Source: Evansella sp041820985
Lineage (GTDB): Bacteria > Bacillota > Bacilli > Bacillales > Salisediminibacteriaceae
Reading direction: 5' to 3'
Assembly: GCF_041820985.1 (NCBI RefSeq)
Contig: NZ_JBGUAU010000026.1
Span: 1 to 64,000 of the forward strand
DNA length: 64,000 bases
Position 1 is the first letter of the stretch, and each line of letters begins with the position of its first letter. The position numbers and the translations under genes were made by a program. The notes under the pieces are model-generated. The model did no database searches, was not told the DNA's origin, and saw only the letters and a list, made by a program, of their open reading frames with translations. Shown here one piece after another: positions 26,760 through 35,234 of the stretch.

Positions 26760-27380
26760 TTATATACTTTTATTAATAACTATCTTTCTATACATACCAT
26801 TAAACATTATTGGAGTATCCTCTTGAACAAATACGGCCTCTTTATTATCCTCATACAATCTCTCAAAGCTTACACCAATATCGGTACCTAGCAGCTTGAT
26901 GATAGGTCTAATCACTTTCTTCAAAGGGGAAAGTTTCTTTCCTTTAGGTGAAAATTTATCAAAAATGATAATCTTTCCATTGGGTATTAACACTCTTATC
27001 ATTTCTTTGAAACATTTATCTGTGTCAGGAACAACAGATAAGACAAGACTTCCCACCACAACATCAAATTGATTATCATTAAAACTCATATTTTGAGCAT
27101 CCATTTTAAAAAAATGTATTGAGGAATCTTTAAATTTATCTTTTGCCTTTTCTAGCATTTCATTCGAGTAGTCTATTGCAGTGATATTTAACTCCCTATG
27201 GTTGATTAGCTCCAAATCTGCTCCTGTTCCAACACCCACAAAAAGTATATTTTGATGATTAGTAAACATGTTCCCTTGAAATATTTGTTTTCGAGCTTCC
27301 AAAAACTTCCCCGAATTAAAGAACTTATCGTACATAGGGGACCAAATTTTATATATTATTTCATTCCAACGATTGTCCAT
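26760..27380 (-). CDS. Class I SAM-dependent methyltransferase
   Basis: About 206 residues. SAM-binding motif NILFVGVGTGADLELI, then ITAIDYSNEMLEKAKDKF, FFKMDAQNMSFNDNQFDVVV and PNGKIIIFDKFSP. Most like the UbiE/COQ5-type small-molecule group. Start at ATG 27380 behind GAGGTGG. Substrate unknown. Confidence 0.85.
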   Translation of the reverse strand: MDNRWNEIIYKIWSPMYDKFFNSGKFLEARKQIFQGNMFTNHQNILFVGVGTGADLELINHRELNITAIDYSNEMLEKAKDKFKDSSIHFFKMDAQNMSFNDNQFDVVVGSLVLSVVPDTDKCFKEMIRVLIPNGKIIIFDKFSPKGKKLSPLKKVIRPIIKLLGTDIGVSFERLYEDNKEAVFVQEDTPIMFNGMYRKIVINKSI

Positions 27381-27476
27381 TTTCCACCTCATTCTTGAAA
27401 GCTTGTTATTCAAGATTAATACTCTTAACTATAATAAGAGCCATCCCCGCTTCTGATACTGCACCCGTTCAGTGGA

Positions 27477-28052
27477 TTATTCAACATTCTTCGAGTTAAC
27501 TACACCTTCTCCAATCGGTGTAACTATCCCATCCATACTAATTGAATTTTTCTTCTTACGATATTCCTCTAACTCATGTTCACTTTTATTAGAAGCCCAT
27601 TGCTGAAGAGTATCTCGTTCACCATCGTATGAAAAGAAGGGTACACTAAATCCACATGATGTTTTTACCGTTTCAATCTTTGCTTGAATAATTTGACGAG
27701 CACCAGGAAGGATATCAAAATGTTGAACCAAATCATCCCATTCTGGTGAGCTAGGTAATACTACATTACCGCTTCCATATAGCCGTAAAATCATAGGAGG
27801 ACCTTCGAAAGCTAAAAACATAAAAGTAATTCTTCCATTTTCATTTATGTGTGCACTTGTTTCATTTCCACTACCAGTTAAATCTAAGTAAGCTACCTCA
27901 TTCGCAGAAAGTATTCTAAATACATCATGACCTTTTGGTGAAATGTTAACATTACCGTCTTCTGATAACGGTGCTGAACCGACGAAAAAAATCCGTTGTT
28001 TCCTTATAAATTCTTCGTGATCTGGAAGTATTGACGAATAAACAGTTCCCAA
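27477..28052 (-). CDS. Pyridoxamine 5'-phosphate oxidase-family flavin protein
   Basis: About 191 residues with the split-barrel segments RIFFVGSAPLSEDGNVNISP, YLDLTGSGNETSAHINENG and RITFMFLAFEGPPMILRLYG, typical of the broad PNPOx-like/YhbP group that binds FMN or F420. The best ribosome site AGGAGG (28066-28061) stands 8 bp before TTG 28052, so I start there rather than at a TTG at 28076. Confidence 0.82.
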   Translation of the reverse strand: MGTVYSSILPDHEEFIRKQRIFFVGSAPLSEDGNVNISPKGHDVFRILSANEVAYLDLTGSGNETSAHINENGRITFMFLAFEGPPMILRLYGSGNVVLPSSPEWDDLVQHFDILPGARQIIQAKIETVKTSCGFSVPFFSYDGERDTLQQWASNKSEHELEEYRKKKNSISMDGIVTPIGEGVVNSKNVE

Positions 28053-28300
28053 AGAAAAAACCTCCTCATCTATCAAATGTTATAAATTAGAAAACCACAC
28101 GGTCCCCACTCTTCCTAAGACCTCCTGATAGTTTAATAACAATCTCTAAATCTTGTAAAAAAACTCTCCTCATCACTTTACAAAATCATCTTTATAAAAC
28201 TTAGTACACGTTAAATTTTAACATAAAATACCAAATAACATCGATTTTTTATCTATGGATTTTCTTTGTTTTTTCAATTTGAAATGAAAAATAAATCAAT

Positions 28301-28340
28301 AAAAAAACACCTACCAAAATAACTAACAAATTTAGTAGGT
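28301..28340 (-). terminator. Rho-independent terminator behind the MFS remnant
   Basis: Minus strand ACCTACTAAA ... TTTGGTAGGT followed by GTTTTTTT. A weak hairpin-repeat trace (ACGGTCCCCACTCTTCC) lies at 28094-28110 on the 3' side. The remainder of 28053-28560 shows no gene. Confidence 0.65.
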
Positions 28341-28560
28341 AAATACACCACGGGTTTATGCGATAAGTACAAAACCTGATCAAGAACCTATGAGTAATTA
28401 TTCATCAAACCTTAAATATCCAAACCAATTTTGACCATTGTCAATCTTTATTCATACCGTATTCCTCTTTTGATAAATGTAGAATATAATCTAGTAACTT
28501 CGCCATTTTGTTTTCCATTCGCTGCAGTCCACTCCCTAAAGCCAAATCCCCTAACACTAG

Positions 28561-28624
28561 TCATAAGGACAATATGAACAATATATTTAACCGATTTGTC
28601 CTTATGAGCCTTTCATAAGGACAA
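28561..28624. repeat. Three copies of TCATAAGGACAA (one inverted)
   Basis: TCATAAGGACAA at 28561-28572, its exact complement TTGTCCTTATGA at 28596-28607, and a third direct copy at 28613-28624. It sits between the MFS remnant and its terminator. Could be a regulatory palindrome or the trace of a small element; I do not recognise it. Confidence 0.65.
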
Positions 28625-28673
28625 GTCCATTGTGCACACTTATCCCTTTTGAACGAAAGCCGCCCCTGTTTCC

Positions 28674-29339
28674 TTAACCCTCTCTTTTTTTCCGAGGTGT
28701 AGTAACGCAATCGTCACAAGCAATCCTAATCCTCCAAAAACAAATCCACGGCACGCTTGGATAGCCACTTAAACCTAGATCATACAAAAATCCTCCTACG
28801 ATATTACCTATTAATCCACCGACCGCTAACGCTAATCCGTTGAATCCAAAAAACGAGGCAATCAGTGGTAACGGGGCTATTTCTGATATTTGCTTACTCA
28901 TCATCGGTTGTATGAACATTTGACCAAATGTAAACGTAATGACTCCCACATAAATTCCAACAACATTTGGCGTGAAACCAATGATTACTAGACCGACAGT
29001 TAAAAACATACTGCCTAATGCAATCAATTTCGTAGGAGCAACCTCCTCACTTAAACGATTAATTAACGGAACTTGTAAGAAAACAATAAGTAACGCTCCA
29101 GTACTATATATGAACCCAATATTTACATCTGTGGACTGTAACAACTGTAGTTTTACAGGTACTGCTAAATACAGTTGTGTTACTAAATTCAAAACAAAAA
29201 TCATGAAAAAACAAAAGGTAACATACGCTCGATTCGTGATAATTTGATTTATATTTTTTACAAGTAGAAAAAACAAACCAAGGGGGTTTTTTATTTCTCC
29301 CTTGGTTTTTTTTAGATTGGTATAGGAAAAGCACAACAT
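28674..29339 (-). pseudogene. C-terminal half of an MFS transporter, frameshifted
   Basis: Encodes about six helices of an MFS carrier: RAYVTFCFFMIFVLNLVTQL, LLIVFLQVPLINRLSEEVAP, GVITFTFGQMFIQPMMSKQI and FGFNGLALAVGGLIGNIVGG. The N-terminal ~190 residues are missing, and the end goes out of frame (another frame gives GLGLLVTIALLHLGKK before REG). A dispersed ~100-bp repeat stands about 40 bp upstream. The gene is dead. The nearest types would be drug or metabolite exporters. Confidence 0.8.
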
Positions 29340-29381
29340 TTATCTGTTCTCTGAGAGTTGTTCTAGCATCCTAATGTATTA

Positions 29382-29483
29382 ATTAGATAAACTTGGCATA
29401 TCGCCAAGTCTTTAATGGCGAAAGCCTTAGTATTTCTTATACTTTAATCCTTTAGCGAAGTTAAACTTTCTTAACGTATGAAA
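29382..29483 (+). repeat. ~100-bp structured repeat, copy B
   Basis: Same element as 3672-3774, same orientation. Stem ACTTGGC / GCCAAGT is perfect here, the GGC-GAAA-GCC hairpin is identical, and the outer arms ATACTTTAA / TTAACGTAT have one mismatch. It lies upstream of the truncated MFS gene. Confidence 0.7.
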
Positions 29484-29625
29484 GAAAATGACACGAAGAA
29501 CATCTTCATGCCTTCCAACATCCTATTTATTTGTTTTACTGACGCTTCCTTTCATACAGTAGGAAAGAGCTATTTATTATTCATCAAGGAAAAGAATATT
29601 TATTTATTAGCTTGTTTTTTCTCTT

Positions 29626-29808
29626 TTAAAATAAATAGTTCTCTGATAAATGCACCTCACCAGCCGAACAACTTATAACAGTAATTAGAGATATACCTCT
29701 GACAAAAGCGAATGGTGAAAACACAACTTGTAGACTCCCCAATAGTATTAAAGTGCCAAACAAAGCACACCCAATAATTAACTGTTTTTTCACCTTGTTT
29801 TCTTCCAA
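29626..29808 (-). CDS. Small membrane protein, possibly truncated (60 aa)
   Basis: MEENKVKKQLIIGCALFGTL then ILLGSLQVVFSPFAFVRGIS; two hydrophobic segments. TTG start behind GGAGGGAGAG. The last ~12 residues look unrelated to a membrane protein, so the gene may be cut short. It follows the ECF sigma operon by 33 bp and may be its fourth gene. Confidence 0.5.
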   Translation of the reverse strand: MEENKVKKQLIIGCALFGTLILLGSLQVVFSPFAFVRGISLITVISCSAGEVHLSENYLF

Positions 29809-29841
29809 CTTTTCTCTCCCTCCTTATTTAGTAACCCTCCG

Positions 29842-30207
29842 TTAGTAATCTATTATTTTTATTTGTATAACCCTATCAATTATGACGGGGTCTTCATCAC
29901 TTAGAGAGATGATTTCAGGTAATAATACTTCTATTTTGTCGTTTTCATTTACATCTTCCAGAGTAAGTTCTTCCCCTTTTTTGCCTATTATTTTTGATTC
30001 GCGAAGATGAAGAACAACTGTATCTCCTGATGTAATATTATGTTCGGTGAAATCACCTCGAATCGTTACATTTTCACTATCATAAGTGAAAGTTTCTACA
30101 ACTTCCCCTATGATCGTTGGACCATCAACTTGTGAATCATTCGTTCCACAACCAGTTATTAACACAACCGTTACTAATACCAAAACGAATATAAAGCCTA
30201 CTCTCAC
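29842..30207 (-). CDS. Lipoprotein of the ECF sigma operon, unknown
   Basis: 121 residues starting with a lipoprotein signal (FVLVLVTVVLITGC). The mature part is beta-rich (TIIGEVVETFTYDSENVTIR, GDTVVLHLRESKIIG) and resembles small OB/DUF3221-like lipoproteins. GTG start overlaps the stop of the preceding gene by 4 bp, so it is coupled to the sigma/anti-sigma pair. Confidence 0.65.
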   Translation of the reverse strand: MRVGFIFVLVLVTVVLITGCGTNDSQVDGPTIIGEVVETFTYDSENVTIRGDFTEHNITSGDTVVLHLRESKIIGKKGEELTLEDVNENDKIEVLLPEIISLSDEDPVIIDRVIQIKIIDY

Positions 30208-30767
30208 TCTCTTACAATATCCATACCAACAATAACCTGCCAGCCAATCTCCATCTTTTTTACAGGAAAACGTAGCTCTAATACTTCATCATTTTCAAAA
30301 ATAAGAGCAGTTACCTCATACTCGTCTGACGTTACTCTCCTTATTTCTAAAATTTCTGTCTCCGTTGTTGGTTCATTAATTCTTGCATAATGTACTTTTT
30401 GTTCAGCTTTATTCGTATGTCTTGTATCATGTGAATACTGGACAACTGTATCAATATCTCCTGTACCCAAAGCTTCAAAATACTTGTTCACTACTTCTAC
30501 CACTTCACTCGGTACTTCGCCACCCCATTGCCCACTAGAGGAATCTTGAAAAAAAGAGGAAAAAGTAGGAAAAAGCAATAGAAGAAAAATGAAACTAGCG
30601 CTTGCTAATGTAAGGTAGTATTTATATCTCATTGATGTAGTTGTCTTTTTTTTGTGGTGGATTCTATCTTTTATTTGTGAAAAAATCTCATTTTTTTCTG
30701 AATCCGATAATTTCATTTTATTATTAATTGATTCCACGATTTCATTTTTACCATCAAAGTGACTCAC
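30204..30767 (-). CDS. Anti-sigma-like membrane protein with extracytoplasmic NTF2-like domain
   Basis: 187 residues: a cytoplasmic helical part of about 45 residues (NNKMKLSDSEKNEIFSQIKD), one membrane helix (about 52-70), then an outside domain (EVVEVVNKYFEALGTGDIDT and EMEIGWQVIVG-like end) like the NTF2/SnoaL fold. The overlap by 4 bp with the ECF sigma gene makes it the probable anti-sigma factor. I see no zinc-finger HxxxCxxC motif, so it is not of the ZAS type. A paralogue lies at 32363-32923. Confidence 0.7.
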   Translation of the reverse strand: MSHFDGKNEIVESINNKMKLSDSEKNEIFSQIKDRIHHKKKTTTSMRYKYYLTLASASFIFLLLLFPTFSSFFQDSSSGQWGGEVPSEVVEVVNKYFEALGTGDIDTVVQYSHDTRHTNKAEQKVHYARINEPTTETEILEIRRVTSDEYEVTALIFENDEVLELRFPVKKMEIGWQVIVGMDIVRE

Positions 30768-31282
30768 TTAAAAACCCCTCCTTCTTTCATCTGTTTTTCT
30801 AAAGAATCTAACCCTCTCTTGAGATTGGTTTTCACTTTCCCCTCGCTCCAACCAAGAATCGTAGCAGTTTCTTTGATGGACATCTCTTGAATTCTTCGTA
30901 AAATAATCACTTCTCGATAAGGTCGCTTCAACTTAGCTAGAGAATAGAGAAATTCATTTTCTTGTTCATTTAAAGTAACGCTCTGTTCAGGAGATAACTC
31001 ATTGTTATCAGGAATGGAATGAAAGTACTCTGTTATATAAGAAATAGGTCGTTTTTTTCGCATATAATCAATAGTTAGGTTCCTCGCAATACTAAATAAC
31101 CAGCTTTTCGTATTCTCCCCCCAAAAAGAGTCGTAGTTGCTATATGCTTTCACAAATGTATCTTGCATTAGGTCTTTCGCTTGTTCACGATCACGGATCA
31201 TGTAAACAATAAACCTATGTATATCGTCACTATATGTTCGATACCAGTCCTCCAACTGATTAAGTTTTTGTTCATTATCCAA
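30764..31282 (-). CDS. ECF-family RNA polymerase sigma factor
   Basis: About 172 residues. Region 2 (FIVYMIRDREQAKDLMQDTF, ENTKSWLFSIARNLTIDYMR) and region 4 (LKRPYREVIILRRIQEMSIK, ETATILGWSEGKVKTNLKRG) are intact. I start at TTG 31282 (MDNEQKLNQ), 10 bp behind AGGTGG; a GTG pair at 31294 overlaps that site. First gene of an operon with the anti-sigma-like and lipoprotein genes. A TGCTAC/CGTC promoter upstream is likely its own target. Confidence 0.92.
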   Translation of the reverse strand: MDNEQKLNQLEDWYRTYSDDIHRFIVYMIRDREQAKDLMQDTFVKAYSNYDSFWGENTKSWLFSIARNLTIDYMRKKRPISYITEYFHSIPDNNELSPEQSVTLNEQENEFLYSLAKLKRPYREVIILRRIQEMSIKETATILGWSEGKVKTNLKRGLDSLEKQMKEGGVFK

Positions 31283-31320
31283 AAAACACACCACCTACAA
31301 TTTTCTCTCTCTATACATAG

Positions 31321-31348
31321 TAGACGAATCTGATTTAGAAAAGTAGCA
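31321..31348 (-). promoter_or_regulatory. Autoregulated ECF promoter of the sigma operon
   Basis: Minus strand -35 TGCTACTTTT (31348-31339) and -10 CGTC (31326-31323), identical in spacing and core to 33031-33058. CGTC and a TGnnAC box are the classical ECF pattern in bacilli. It lies 40 bp upstream of the sigma start. Confidence 0.75.
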
Positions 31349-31521
31349 TTTTTTTCACCATAAATAGAAAGATGGTGCTGCATAATGGACGAATTCCTCG
31401 GACCCGACTACTATCGGATCAGTTTCGCAGAAAGTTAGTAAACTTCGAAAAATAACTTTTACTGGGTATTTTTCAAAATATAGGTATAATGAAAATAAAG
31501 TCAAATGATGGAGGGATGAAA

Positions 31522-32325
31522 GTGAAAAAATTGATTGTCATTTTTGCAGTATTGTTATTGATAGGTTTTTCCGGAGGGGAAGTAGAAGCAGCTGAAAAGG
31601 AAGCAGAGCAAAAATTACATATCTATTTATCTGCTGTTGAACACCAAAACCTTACTAACATAATAGATAATGTCATTGATTTACGTTACACAACAAAAGA
31701 GGAGCAGATGTTAAGTTATGCTAGGGATCTTATGAAAAATCGTTTGGTAGAGTATAAAATATTAGAATCATCTCCAATTGATGAGGACACTTATACGTTT
31801 ATCACTCAATTATCGTTTGAAAACGGTGCTATGGAACAAGTACCTTTTCATTTATCTCTAGTAAACAACGATTGGAACGTAATAATAGGTTTTGTCTCAC
31901 TATCAACAAACGACTATAAAGTTTTGAAAGAGGGCCTTGCAGTAGAGCAAGAAAACATCGTTAGTCCTTTAGACAGTAGTACACTATGTACTTGGAATTT
32001 TTCGGGTAGAGGTGCTGGAGAATTTCTTTCCAATTGTCGATTTAGTATCAATAGACCAAGTGCCTCTTTAAATTTAACAGTAAGTAGACAAACTCATGCA
32101 TTTCCTTCAAGTTACCCCATAACAGTAACGTATACAATAGTAAGGAACAGAGTTTTTGGAGAAACGGAACATGGCAGTGTCGTTGTTACAGGGCATAGAA
32201 CTCGGCCATCAAATCACACAATCCGTTTAAATACAACAACACTAACCGATGCACAAATTCGATTCAAAACAGCATCCACTATGTGGGGGCATTTGGATTA
32301 TCAATGGTCAGGTTCTTTACATTAG
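31522..32325 (+). CDS. Secreted protein sharing the anti-sigma sensor-like domain
   Basis: About 267 residues. GTG 31522 lies 6 bp behind GGAGGG and gives a textbook signal peptide (MKKLIVIFAVLLLIGFSGG, cut after VEA). Mature residues about 20-130 (LHIYLSAVEHQNLTNIIDNV, DLRYTTKEEQMLSYARDLMK, DDTYTF-like and WNVIIGFVSLS) align by eye with the outer domain of the two anti-sigma-like proteins next door, including the RxT/KxEQ...YAR core. The C-terminal half is a separate beta-rich domain with two Cys. Transcribed divergently from the sigma operon. Function unknown. Confidence 0.7.
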   Translation: MKKLIVIFAVLLLIGFSGGEVEAAEKEAEQKLHIYLSAVEHQNLTNIIDNVIDLRYTTKEEQMLSYARDLMKNRLVEYKILESSPIDEDTYTFITQLSFENGAMEQVPFHLSLVNNDWNVIIGFVSLSTNDYKVLKEGLAVEQENIVSPLDSSTLCTWNFSGRGAGEFLSNCRFSINRPSASLNLTVSRQTHAFPSSYPITVTYTIVRNRVFGETEHGSVVVTGHRTRPSNHTIRLNTTTLTDAQIRFKTASTMWGHLDYQWSGSLH

Positions 32326-32362
32326 GAACGGAAAGTGGGAGTGTTTATACTAAACACTCTCA

Positions 32363-32923
32363 CTATCTTTCAAACCTAAAACCCACAACAACCTGCCAGC
32401 CAATATCCATCTCTTTGACTGGAAAACTAAGTTGAAATGTACCTTCATCATCGTAAAATCGAACAGTTACTTCATACTCATCTGTCTTTACTTTTTTTAT
32501 ATCTAAAACTTCAGCTCTAGTTGTTGGTTCATTAATACTGATATATTGTTCTCTTTGTTCCCCTTTATTCGAATGTCTAATATCATGGGAAAACTGAACT
32601 AATGAATCAATATCCATTTCTTCATAGGAGTCGAAATACTTGTTAACTACTTCAACAATCTCATTAGGTATTTCCCCACCCCGTTGTCCGCCAGAGTTAT
32701 CTTGTAAAAAAGAGGTGATTGTTGGAAAAAGCAATAAAAAGAAAAGGAAGCTTGCGCTTGCTAATGCAAGAAAGTATTTAGATCTCATTGATGTGACTAT
32801 TGGTTTCTTATGCTCGATTTTATCTTTTACTTGTGAATAGATCACAATTTTTTCTGAATCGGATAACTTCATTTTACTATTTATCGATTCCACAACCTCA
32901 TCTTTATCATCAAAGTAACTCAT
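32363..32923 (-). CDS. Orphan anti-sigma-like paralogue
   Basis: 186 residues, clearly homologous along its whole length to the anti-sigma-like protein at 30204-30767: the start MSYFDDKDEVVESINSKMKL, the membrane helix and the outer domain ending MDIGWQVVVGFRFER. AAGGAGG precedes the ATG. No intact sigma gene accompanies it; the upstream DNA keeps an identical promoter and the last few codons of a lost sigma gene. Confidence 0.7.
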   Translation of the reverse strand: MSYFDDKDEVVESINSKMKLSDSEKIVIYSQVKDKIEHKKPIVTSMRSKYFLALASASFLFFLLLFPTITSFLQDNSGGQRGGEIPNEIVEVVNKYFDSYEEMDIDSLVQFSHDIRHSNKGEQREQYISINEPTTRAEVLDIKKVKTDEYEVTVRFYDDEGTFQLSFPVKEMDIGWQVVVGFRFER

Positions 32924-32990
32924 TGAAAATACCTCCTTGTTTCATTTCCTTTTCGTAAGCTCCTTATTCGGATTATCACTTTCCCCTCAC
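32921..32990 (-). pseudogene. Scar of a deleted ECF sigma gene
   Basis: Minus strand GAGGGGAAAGTGATAATCCG, then AAGGAGCTTACGAAAAGG and AAATGAAACAAGGAGG. This matches the 3' end of the intact sigma gene (GAGGGGAAAGTGAAAACC ... AAGAAGGAGGGG) with small changes. Upstream, GAAAATTG of the leader jumps straight to this end, so nearly the whole coding sequence was removed. Confidence 0.6.
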
Positions 32991-33030
32991 AACAACTGAA
33001 GTTGGGGAGCAATTTTCACTTACTACATAG

Positions 33031-33058
33031 TAGACGGATCAGTTTTGGAAAAGTAGCA
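33031..33058 (-). promoter_or_regulatory. Second copy of the ECF promoter
   Basis: -35 TGCTACTTTT (33058-33049) and -10 CGTCTA (33036-33031), 12 bp between the boxes as written (16 from TGCTAC to CGTC), the same as 31321-31348. It should drive the orphan anti-sigma-like gene. Confidence 0.72.
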
Positions 33059-33086
33059 GTTTTCTTCCAAAAAAATTAAAATAGTG

Positions 33087-33119
33087 GGAAGCAGCGGGGA
33101 CGGTTCTCACTGTCTTCCC
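33087..33119 (+). repeat. Dispersed hairpin repeat, copy 8
   Basis: GGAAGCAGCGGGGACGGTTC then TCACTGTCTTCC. It stands upstream of the duplicated ECF promoter. Confidence 0.85.
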
Positions 33120-33159
33120 TCATACTCCCGTTTGCTCTCGGATTTAACCTGCGACCTCG

Positions 33160-33185
33160 GTAGGCGCTACCACGGTAGTGCCTAC
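33160..33185. repeat. GC-rich 12-bp hairpin
   Basis: GTAGGCGCTACC (33160-33171) and GGTAGTGCCTAC (33174-33185), one mismatch, 2-bp loop. It stands out from the AT-rich surroundings and has no T-run, so it is not an obvious terminator. Confidence 0.6.
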
Positions 33186-33391
33186 AAAACGACCTAGTTG
33201 AAAGTACTTTACTTCACAAAACCTGTGGAGCGTGAGCGCATTTACAAGTTTCATGTGGCAGCTTTTTTTTACGCCCATAATCTGGGAATATATGTTAAAC
33301 TAAACGGACGAGGAGTTTGGTCAATAAGCAATCACAAAAGGACGAGCACTTACTACTCGACATAAATAAAAATATATGGAGGTATAGTTAT

Positions 33392-33610
33392 ATGGATAAT
33401 TGGATATTATTTGGGGCTATTGCAATAGTAGCAACTTTTATAAATCTTTATATGTATACAGCAGGAAAGGGTTATAAGCTTGCGATGGAGATAGGACTAT
33501 CATTTACTGCATTAACACTTTGTTCAGAATATAGTCTTGTATCTCGGTGGGTAAAAGTGGAAGATTGGGCAGCTTTAGCGAATGTAGTACCTAGTATGGA
33601 ATGGGCATGA
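33392..33610 (+). CDS. Small membrane protein, unknown (72 aa)
   Basis: MDNWILFGAIAIVATFINLY, MYTAGKGYKLAMEIGLSFTA, then VSRWVKVEDWAALANVVPSM. Two hydrophobic segments and a Trp-rich tail. GGAGG lies 9 bp before the ATG. It may be a shortened form of a longer membrane protein; no family named with confidence. Confidence 0.6.
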   Translation: MDNWILFGAIAIVATFINLYMYTAGKGYKLAMEIGLSFTALTLCSEYSLVSRWVKVEDWAALANVVPSMEWA

Positions 33611-33934
33611 CCGGGAGTATATTACAGCTATCCCCTCATTCTGACCTTCTTTTCCCCACGAAAATATTGCTTCCCCATCTCCATTGTTCATTCCATCTAA
33701 AAAGTCCTCTATCAATAGCTGAAAGTCCTCAGGTCAGGGATAGCAACAATCGATTCAGCTTGCTTCCTTAAATCTTCTTCTTTTTTAAAATTATCAACTC
33801 CTTAACAAATTAGTTTTTTAATGATTTACTTTGATTGTTTCCTTGGTTTGTACGGTAACAACTTCTCAGCTCACCGTGTACGCCAACAATCAATACTATA
33901 AGAATAAAACTTGCATGTATTTGGACAATATTCG
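33611..33934. other. 324-bp gap with a possible coding remnant
   Basis: Minus-strand 33620-33730 reads LIEDFLDGMNNGDGEAIFSW then GKEGQNEGIAVIYS without a start, and looks like an eroded gene end. Nothing else seen. Confidence 0.35.
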
Positions 33935-34456
33935 TTACTGCGCCTCTATTTTCATCTTCAAATCTTCAAGGCAAAATACAAAGACATCAACTTCTAATTG
34001 GGCTTTTCCTTGAGTTTCCTTCCTCAGCACTTTACCGCCCAGATTCGTATAAAATGTGTTGGAAGGTGCGAAATGGTGATTATAAACAACCATTTCCTTA
34101 AAATCTCCTTGGAAAAAATCAACTAATAATCTCTTAATCAACTTTAATGCTATCCCACGTCCACGATACTCTTTGGGAACAAATAAATAATTCAGTTCCA
34201 TACCATGTAAAGAATCTGTTTCGTCGGCTATACTGCCACCAGCAAAGCCCATAAATGTATCTCCATCAAAAGCACCATACAATACGCGAATATCATTGTT
34301 CTCCGTTGCACCACTTACCCAATCCTTCAAAAATTGGAGTTCCTCCTCTCGATTTAAATCGTTAGGTGCCATTCCTGCTAACTCCTCATCCCAACAACTT
34401 ATCTTTAGATCAATTGCTTGTTCATAATCTACTTCCTTTAATAATCGAATAATCAT
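33935..34456 (-). CDS. GNAT-family N-acetyltransferase
   Basis: 173 residues. Motif A: ELNYLFVPKEYRGRGIALKL with the acetyl-CoA loop R/Q-x-x-G-x-G/A; the C-terminal strand FYTNLGGKVLRKET is typical. GGGGGAT precedes the ATG. One of at least seven GNAT genes in this accessory region. Substrate unknown. Confidence 0.85.
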   Translation of the reverse strand: MIIRLLKEVDYEQAIDLKISCWDEELAGMAPNDLNREEELQFLKDWVSGATENNDIRVLYGAFDGDTFMGFAGGSIADETDSLHGMELNYLFVPKEYRGRGIALKLIKRLLVDFFQGDFKEMVVYNHHFAPSNTFYTNLGGKVLRKETQGKAQLEVDVFVFCLEDLKMKIEAQ

Positions 34457-34565
34457 AGGTATCCCCCATCATTTATTCTATCTGTCTACGATTTATTTTC
34501 CTTTATGTAAAACGGTGGAATTAATGTTTCCTACCCGTTCATCTCCAATACTATCTTCCTTACTT

Positions 34566-35009
34566 CTACAATGAATACACATACAGTTCTTCTCCATCTA
34601 CCACCTTTCCAGTTTTTACAAAACCAATTTGCTCATATACATGCTTTCCTCTACTATTCTCTGGCTCCGTAGATAAATAGATTTCTTTACAATCCTCCAG
34701 TTTTTTCATTTCAGAAATGACAAGTTGAATGGCCTCTGTTCCATAGCCATTACCTTGAAATTTATAGTCAATCATAATTCTACAAAGCTCATAGTAGCCT
34801 TGTTTATCCGCATAACCATACATGGTAAAACCAATAATTCCCCCATCTTTTTCAATTGCTTTTGTTGTCCAAGTTTTTTCAAACTGAGCTTGAACCAAGG
34901 ACAAAGCATTCGAAGCAACAAACTCTTCACAAATGGTAGGCATTTCTTTGCTTGTTGATAAAAAAACAACTTTCAACCAATTTTCTTCATTTATATCTAC
35001 TAATCTCAT
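34566..35009 (-). CDS. GNAT acetyltransferase, BltD/spermidine-type, paralogue 1
   Basis: 147 residues from MRLVDINEENWLKVVFLST. CoA motif CRIMIDYKFQGNGYGTEAIQ; C-terminal GKHVYEQIGFVKTGKVVDGE. It resembles the BltD/PaiA type of polyamine acetyltransferases. Start ATG 35009 lies behind AGGAAGGGG; the longer frame from 35162 is unlikely. Nearly the same protein is encoded at 54144-54590. Confidence 0.85.
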   Translation of the reverse strand: MRLVDINEENWLKVVFLSTSKEMPTICEEFVASNALSLVQAQFEKTWTTKAIEKDGGIIGFTMYGYADKQGYYELCRIMIDYKFQGNGYGTEAIQLVISEMKKLEDCKEIYLSTEPENSRGKHVYEQIGFVKTGKVVDGEELYVYSL

Positions 35010-35234
35010 CACTGTTCCCCTTCCTGTCGTTAGAGTATCAATATCTCTATGGATGAACCTATCAAATAATCTATTACAATAAAAAGTGTAGTAGTGATTA
35101 TTGGAATTAATATTATCCCGAATAAATGATTTTGGCGGATTTCCACTTGAATTTTTCACCACTTTTTATCTTCAGGTGTTTTCTTTCTATACATCTATAA
35201 ACAAAAAAATAGAAAAAAGGTGTAATTCACTTAG

